The position numbers were made by a program, and so were the translations under genes. The notes under the pieces were generated by a model. The model ran no database searches. It was given only the letters and a program-made list of their open reading frames with translations, and was not told the origin of the DNA. This document shows, in pieces, positions 57,619 through 64,000 of a stretch of 64,000 nt of DNA. The stretch comes from Hydrangea macrophylla (Eukaryota > Streptophyta > Magnoliopsida > Cornales > Hydrangeaceae): the NCBI GenBank assembly GCA_033977485.1, contig CM066994.1:23590681-23654680 (forward strand), read 5' to 3'. The number at the start of each line of letters is the position of its first letter. Within the stretch, counting starts at the first letter, position 1.

Positions 57619-60600
57619 TTAAGTTTTCCAAACTCGAATAGTACCGTCAACTGAGGCAGTTATCATACAGCTTTCTTTTGGGTGATAACTTACACTAGTT
57701 ACCTGCCATAGAAATAACAACATTATTTTAATTCACTACTTTCACGATATCCAGAAAATAAAGGGCAATCAACAATACACACGACAGATCGAATGCATTT
57801 GCACAACTGACAAATTGATAACAATTACATATCCTATTTAGAAAAACTATAAAGCTTACTGCATCAGTGATTGTTGTAATGAAATGGTTTCACTGTAAAT
57901 ATTGAAATAATAAGCTGAGAAAGCTGCTCACGGGCCCAAATTCACAGATGCTAAAGGTGATTTTTTTTCCCCCCTTTTGTTTAGATAAATCTAAAGTCAT
58001 ATTGTTAATATTAATATAGTCTAATTATTGACATACATCAGTCATTTTAAGCCTTGCTAGTTGTTGCGCTTGAGCAAATCTTCATACATAGTCATATAGA
58101 TGCAAAACAAACAACAATTTACTGAGCTCTAATCATTTGACCCTGAGCAAAGAGTACCCATACGTAAGGAACACATGAATTCAGACTAGACTGGTTACAC
58201 TTCATAGCATCTCTGTTGAGAAGCATCCACAGATGACGAGCGAATATTATTCAAAGATTGAGATCATAAACAATAAATATGTGATTTGTAATCAAAAGTT
58301 AAAAGTAAAAATTGTTCATGTATTTCATGTTTTTTTAGGGTGGACGAACACTTCTCAATGTTCTACCAAGTCTAACGACGGATAAATATCGAACTTCATA
58401 CAAATGAGGGAAACATGGGTCTTTTATCTCAAATCAGCTCAACAACCTATATATTTAATTCCCAAAAAATATGGGAAAGTATCCCAAAACTGACAAATCC
58501 ATTTCCGAGCACCAGTCTGTTTTAAGATTGTACAAGACAATTCATCAACATGTTAAGAAATCATCAGTAAAAGAAAACTTTACCACGGAGGTATGAGCTC
58601 GGAAGCTGGACACAACAGATGCATCGACCAGATCCCAGAAGAAAATATGGCCATCTTCAGATCCACCAGTTACGTGGGCATCAGTGTTTGTAAGGCAACA
58701 ATCCATTTTGTAAGACTGATGCAACACAAACCAAAAAGAGAGAGGTCACCACACGCAGCTGAAATAGAACTCAAGGCACAGGCAATAATGGAGGAAAATC
58801 ACAAAAAGTACAGGAATAGATGGATGGAAACCTAAGAGAGTGCACAACCCAATAGTCCCAAAGTATCTAGAGTGACATACAAAAAACAAAAAACCATTTT
58901 AAAGAAGTGCAATATCACAAACTCTACTATTTACAGAAAAATGTTTTTGGCATTTTTTGGTGTTTGGTTGTCCGTAAAGTGTTTTATGCTTAGAAGCAGG
59001 AAGTTCTAAAGTGGTCACGACCCACGCTCCCACCTCAGACTCTTGATTCCACGCTTCTTACTAAGAAGCTTGTCGGAACCTCACTCCCATCATGATAGAA
59101 CCTCTCCCATCACAACCAAGTCTCAAAATTGCTTATAAGTAGATTCAAATTCTTACTTTGCTCAAACACTTTATCGAAGAAATATTTATATGTTAGTACA
59201 TATGGTTTAAGACTTTCAAAAACAAAATCTATGATCAAAATATCTTAATTCAATTCAAATTCCTCTTCACTAATTAAATATAGAATATATCTATATTTGG
59301 ACACTTCTTGGACGATCCCAACCTCTGAACCTCTTAAAGTTTAACGCTTGCCCGCACCCGCTCCCTGCTTCTATGATTTTACAACAGGAAAATGAAAGTC
59401 GCTCAAAATGCAGAAAATGGTCAGAAAACATAACCAATTAGTGAACATGTATGGATGTTAATCTATATAATAAATCAGCTCAGTGTGTGCTGATGAGGAC
59501 ATTCAGGACATTTTAATTGCCCAAAATTTTGTTTGGACAAATTATTTTTTGGCAAAAAAAAATGGCAAACTTATTTTAGGCAACTTCCATTTCGTAAAAC
59601 TAAACTTAAGGACTGTTTGGCTAAATGGCTTCTGGCTCAAGGGCTTTTCGCTTAAAAACTGTATTACAAAAATGTTTTGTCAGAATTTATCGGGAAGTGC
59701 CCAAGGCATGCAAAATTATCAAGTCCGAAGACACACGGAGTCAGCTATTGGCCGAAGGCACGCATGGTTAGAATTGTTCGGTAGTGTCTTTAGGCACGGT
59801 TATACTTATACCTAGTATATGTATATATGCATGTTTACACCCATACTTTTTTTCCCTTCATCAAACATATGTATGTTAATGTATGTATATATACATATTT
59901 GTGCACACATATACATACATATAAAGATACGAGAAAAAATACATGTATATACACATAAATTTGTACATACAAACCTATATAGATGTAATTATGATTAATT
60001 TACAAATATTCCCATTTGTATATGTTTCAATAAACTATATTTAGTATACGATAAATTAAAAAAAAAACTACATCGTCCTTATCAAAGTGCTATAGTTTTG
60101 TCAGTTGTCAAATATTTTGAAGTGTCAGCCAAACACGAAATAAGAAGGAAATTGATTTTCTGCATGAAAAATATTTTTGATATATATCGGTGTAAATCAT
60201 TTTATGTTGAAACAAACGAAAACGTAGAGGTATCTGCGCTAACCTTGCAAGTATGGCCTTTATATTCTTGCAATAGCTCACCAGAAGATCTGCCATAAAC
60301 AAGAACCAGTTAAAGGATAGACAAAGGCAGATATAACGTTTGAAGTCGGAAAATCAGAAAATTAAAATTACCTGTCCAGGAGACGTAGAGTAGAATCCAG
60401 GCAACTAGCTAATACACAGTTACCATCATTAGAAAGAGAGATACAATTGACGGGTTGCCCCAAGTCATCAGACATTTCTCTAATAAAAAACATCAAAGAC
60501 CCGTCAGAGAAAGAAAGAGTTAGAGGCAATAGACAACCCTTTTGAAATATCATCCTAGATACCGCATAGGAAGAGTTGGCTCAATTCCTTTGTCACAAAA

Positions 60601-60767
60601 CTACATACCTACCAATTCGAAGGTCAAACGTTCGGACAGTTCCGTCAACACTTCCAGCAATAATCTCAGATTTTGTTAAACAAACAGACATTACGCTATC
60701 CAAAAACGTGTCAATGATCTGCATCTCAGGCAGAACTTAAATAGATAAATCAGGGTGAGCAACTAAA

Positions 60768-60808
<41 letters not shown>

Positions 60809-60919
60809 AACCTGAATAGGCTCAGTGCTGTGAGATCTGCAGTCCCAAGCACGTAATGAACGATCATAACCTGCTGATACTACCACAGATGCATACTCGT
60901 TAAACTTTACAGCATTCAC
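57619..60919 (-). CDS. WDR83: WD40-repeat protein, WDR83/MORG1-like, six 3' exons (5' part beyond window)
   Basis: Seven-bladed WD40 scaffold; the human homologue acts in MAPK and mTORC1 scaffolding and associates with spliceosomes. Exons on the minus strand: 60812-60919, 60609-60718, 60372-60479, 60244-60289, 58584-58715, 57619-57702. All junctions keep frame and use GT-AG; together they encode the last 195 residues. Blade motifs seen: VNAVKFNEYASVVVSAGYD..LRAWDCRS; SEIIAGSVDGTVRTFDLRIG; NCISLSNDGNCVLASCLDST; LLQEYKGHTCKSYKMDCCL; GGSEDGHIFFWDLVDASVV; and the end VSYHPKESCMITASVDGTIR before VWKT and the stop. Each aligns with WDR83 from 'VNTVQFNE' to the C-terminus as I remember it. The first about 105 residues are not found up to 64000, so the preceding intron exceeds 3 kb. 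Confidence 0.93.
60773..60806 (+). repeat. (GA)n microsatellite beside a splice donor
   Basis: About 16 GA units (CT on the coding strand) start about 6 bp inside the intron after the exon ending at 60812. Confidence 0.95.
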
Positions 60920-60929
60920 CTGGAAAAGA

Positions 60930-61440
60930 AAAGGCATTTGAAATTACATTTGTGGTATATTGAGTTCATGTGTTATAGTGGAGCCCACCTTCGGAGAATG
61001 TGATCCCAGAACACCTATGAGAATCGCATGAATGGCCTAGAGCACCTATCAGAAACAAGGATTCATATACATAGTTGGGTCAATGACCTAATGATTTGCG
61101 TGTCGGGGCAAATTTAGACTCCCACCTATGTGTGTCAAGGACCTTTATTATGCACTCCTCTTTCCCCGACATTCCTGACAGTTGTACCGTTGTATGATAA
61201 CCGTATTCCTAGGAACGGTATTCACTCTCAATGTCAACAACATAGCAATGCAGTGTCGTGGTAGACACTATGGAGTAGGGTGCAGGGCTAAGGGTTTGAT
61301 GGAGTGGTAAAAGAGTGACCCATGAAAAGCATTGAAAAAGACAATAATGGTCCTTAAAAGAGCTTCATGAGAGTGATAAAGTTTGAGTCTTGAAGAGTGT
61401 TCATGGTGAATGTATGAATGTTCTGTAGAGTATTGTTTTA
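60930..61440. other. WDR83-like intron, no feature recognised
   Basis: No ORF matching the missing N-terminal WD40 blades on the minus strand and no inverted repeat noticed. Confidence 0.45.
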
Positions 61441-61445
61441 TCACG

Positions 61446-61448
<3 letters not shown>

Positions 61449-61487
<39 letters not shown>
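61449..61487 (+). repeat. (ATT)n microsatellite
   Basis: About 13 uninterrupted trinucleotide units. Confidence 0.95.
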
Positions 61488-61686
61488 GCCTAAGGGCATG
61501 ACTGTAATTGTATGGTTGTCGTACTAATAAAATAGAGGTAACCTAATCAGTTACCTAGCTTTTGCCCTAATCAAACTTACATGTCCTACTGAGTGGTTAC
61601 TTGTGGTGAAAGGCATAGAGATTCTTGAGAATGTAATTCAAGTGAAAGAACAAATAGTCTAGAGAGTAATGAAAGTGGGCCATAAG

Positions 61687-62533
61687 CAGACGCGGACCGA
61701 CTATGGGGGCGAGCGGGGACGGCAGCCCCCACTCAGTATTTTGGGAAAAAAAAAAAGAGTATATATGATAGTTTTTGTGAACTATTTGTCAACTAGGGAG
61801 CTTTTTTTAGATTATAATGAGATTTAATGTGAAGAGGAGTATTGGAAACAAGTTTTTAACATATAATTTTGTTGTGTTGAAAATATTAGTATCTATTTTG
61901 TCATGTTGTAATACTTGAAAAAAAAAAAAGGCTAAATTTCTTAGTCGTCAGTAGGGGTGTATACGAGCTAAGCTAATGTGTGTTTGAGCTTGACTTATTT
62001 ATTAAATGTGCTGGAAATCCATGCTTGAGCTTGGCTTGTTTATTAAACAAGTCAAGCTCTTGTATGCTTGAGGTTGGTTTGTTTATTAAACGAGCCTGAA
62101 ATTCAAGCTTGATCACTAGCTTTTTCACGAGCCCTCTGAAACTACATAGTTTTATAACATGTAGACATAAATAATATAAACCAGTATACAAGCCTTTTAT
62201 CGAGCTTTGTCAGGAGCATTGTCATTTAATAGATTTACATATATAGGTCAATATACAAGCCTATAACAAGTCTATTCACGATTTTTTCGCGAGCTTATTC
62301 ACGAGTCTTATTCAAACGCGTTCATGAGGTCTATCGAGTCGAGCTCATATGTGAGTTTGACTTGTTTATAAAGTGAACCTAAAATCTAGGCTTGAGCTTG
62401 GCTTATTTATTAAATGAACTGAGCCGAGCCTTTATCGAACATGTTCGCAAGGGCTTGTTGAGCGGCTCGACTCGTATACAGGCTTAGTCGTCAGCTTCGC
62501 TCCCAGTGTATGAAATTCCTGGGTCCGCCACTG
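61687..62533. mobile_element. hAT-like element with nested Mutator-like insertion
   Basis: The ends 'cagacgcggaccgac' and 'gggtccgccactg' are inverted. The flanks 'gccataag' and 'gtcttaag' match at 6 of 8 positions. Same terminal family as 5562-6058 and 38066-38572. Confidence 0.5.
61952..62482. mobile_element. Mutator-like element with GAGCTTGGCTTGTTTATTAA repeats
   Basis: 531 bp between two perfect copies of 'cttagtcgtcag' (61940-61951, 62483-62494). The ends 'ggtgtatacgagc' and 'gactcgtatacaggc' are inverted. The interior is built from degenerate 40-50 bp repeats of the type 'gagcttggcttgtttattaa'. It interrupts the surrounding hAT-like element. Confidence 0.75.
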
Positions 62534-62539
62534 GTCTTA

Positions 62540-63230
62540 AGTAAATAGTATTCCATTAGAATGAACGTCAAGAAAGGAAACAATTCAATCTCCCCAAAAC
62601 TCAAAATAACACTAAGAGGATCACTATATATCACGATCAATCCAGTTCCAAGCATTTAACCATTCAGTCTCCTTTGTATAAAAGCGTTTAACTTCTTCAC
62701 CAAGAATAAGACCGTCCTACAATATAAGAATATTATCCCCATAATATAAGAACTATCCCTAGAACATAGGGATACTAAGCCAAAAAGGGTAAAGTGAAAA
62801 AGACACAATGTGGACCACATGATCCTCCGCCACTCTCTAGAGAGACCAAGGAGGTGCACCACAAGAGAGAAAATCGCGACAAACCTTGATGAAATTTTTT
62901 CTTTAGCCACCAAACCACATTACCTGAGAATCCCGTGAAAACTACGTGACAAGGCCATAAAGGCATGGCTATCCACCGAGCCAAACATGCTCTTAGGTAT
63001 GCCCCTAAGCATAATGTCCATAGAATGTAGGGCAAGGTAAAATGTCCTCCAAAGGGTGAGGACTAACGGTAAGCTTCGCCTGAAAGAGTGGATTCACTAG
63101 AGGTGAATCGGGGTGAGATTTACCTTGTTATACATTGTTGTAAAGCCCATTCCTCTCCCAAACGAATTTGAATAGTGCCAAGCACCATACATGGCCATAC
63201 TGGATGACAAATTCTAGGAAGAGGTCAAAG
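62540..63230. other. WDR83-like intron, unassigned
   Basis: No recognisable coding or repeat structure, though 'aatataagaatattatccccataatataagaac'-like short repeats occur near 62720-62750. Confidence 0.35.
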
Positions 63231-63234
63231 TTTT

Positions 63235-63391
63235 TGTTAGAAAGGATATATTGTTAATTTACAGAAAGCTTAGAGAGGGCTAATTGCCACTCTCCACTTT
63301 TATTAATCAGGTGATAACCCTCATGGGTAAATTACAGGAGTTTAGGTACAAAAATATAATATAAGACGGAGAAAAGAAATAACTCTCAACA
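63235..63391 (-). repeat. 3' LTR of a copia element, 157 bp
   Basis: Begins 'tgttagaaaggatatattg' and ends 'ataactctcaaca'. On the minus strand it is TGTTGAGAG...TTTCTAACA. A strong purine tract (complement of 'ctcccccttaag') abuts it at 63392, showing that this is the 3' LTR of a minus-strand element. Confidence 0.82.
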
Positions 63392-64000
63392 CTCCCCCTT
63401 AAGCTGGTGCAAAGATATCTCTCATGCCCAGCTTGCTAAGGATGAAGTGAAAAATTGTCTGCTAGCGAGGCCCTTTGTTAGAACATCTGCTCACTGGTCA
63501 CCTGTTCTCACAAACAGAGTACAAATACACCCACTATTCAATTTCTCTTTGATAAAATGCCTATCGATTTCCACATGCTTCGTTCTGTCGTGCTGAACTG
63601 GATTATAGGCAATATCAATAGCAACTTTATTGTCACAGTACAACTTCATAGAATCCTCTAGTCCAAAACCAATATCTGACAAAATAATTTGGACCCAAAG
63701 CAACTCACACACACCTTAGGCCATGGCTCTGAATTCTGCTTCAGCACTAGACCTAACTACTACTGATTGTTTCTTACTCTTCCAAGTTACCAAATTCACA
63801 ACCGTACAATAATCCATGGTTGACCTTCTATCTGTTATGGAACCGGCTCAACCTGCATCAATATAGGCCTAAACACCCGTGTGTCCATGTTTAGCAAAAC
63901 ATAATCCTTTCCCTAGTGCTGACTTCAAATACCTCACAATTCAGAGTACAACATCCAGATGGGGTTGCTTAGGATTATGCATAACTGACTAACCACGCTA
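63392..64000 (-). pseudogene. Ty1/copia RNase H region, runs off the window
   Basis: The minus strand reads SSAEAEFRAMA, CELLWVQIILSDIGF, MKLYCDNKVAIDIAYNPVQH, RTKHVEIDRHFIKEKL, the C-terminal RNase H of copia polyproteins, followed by ADVLTKGL. Stop codons interrupt it (for example between FRAMA and CELL, and after TGDQ), so it is defective. The rest of the element extends past 64000. Confidence 0.9.

Overview
The window is nuclear DNA of a flowering plant, most likely a eudicot. The evidence is three plant-type genes with GT-AG introns, AT-rich introns and intergenic DNA, and a dense nested load of plant transposons: a Ty3/gypsy Tat element, Tekay-like chromoviruses, Ty1/copia, TRIMs, Stowaway, Mutator-like and hAT-like MITEs, and SINEs. 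I cannot name the species. No rRNA gene, bona fide tRNA gene, CRISPR array or bacterial feature was seen.

Host genes. (1) 1744-10480 (+): a SnRK1 (plant AMPK) beta subunit in four coding exons. Its two large introns (4.2 and 3.6 kb) are filled with transposons, and one intron has a GC donor. (2) 32190-33494 (+): an intronless Golgi N-acetylglucosaminyltransferase II, which acts in complex N-glycan synthesis. (3) 57619-60919 (-): the last six coding exons of a WDR83/MORG1-like WD40 protein. Its 5' exons lie beyond the right edge, behind a transposon-filled intron.

Region by region. 1-12.9 kb: MITEs, the SnRK1 beta gene, a 2.1-kb inverted-repeat element carrying a three-LTR TRIM, and two SINEs with long target duplications. 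13.1-28.2 kb: a 15-kb Tat-lineage LTR retrotransposon on the minus strand, with LTRs identical by eye and a 5-bp target duplication. It encodes gag-protease-RT-RNase H-archaeal-type RNase H-integrase with one in-frame stop. An intron-containing plant mobile domain (PMD) gene lies antisense in its 3' region, next to seven 77-bp tandem repeats. It sits inside an older, related LTR (12.94-29.30 kb). 29.3-40.7 kb: the GnT-II gene among MITEs, a foldback element, a second TRIM and a possible solo LTR. 40.7-54.1 kb: a 2.57-kb solo LTR, then two decayed Tekay-like gypsy elements in opposite orientations; the LTR of the second cuts into the RT of the first and carries a nine-unit array of covarying hairpins. 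54.2-57.5 kb: a hairpin MITE and a 1.6-kb long-TIR element. 57.6-64.0 kb: the WDR83 gene and its intron with hAT-like, Mutator-like and copia insertions.

The most unusual items are the Tat element with its antisense spliced PMD gene beside a trimeric repeat array, the covarying hairpin array, the CG-centred palindrome clusters in three unrelated LTRs, and the SnRK1 beta subunit whose carbohydrate-binding module appears to lack a key tryptophan.
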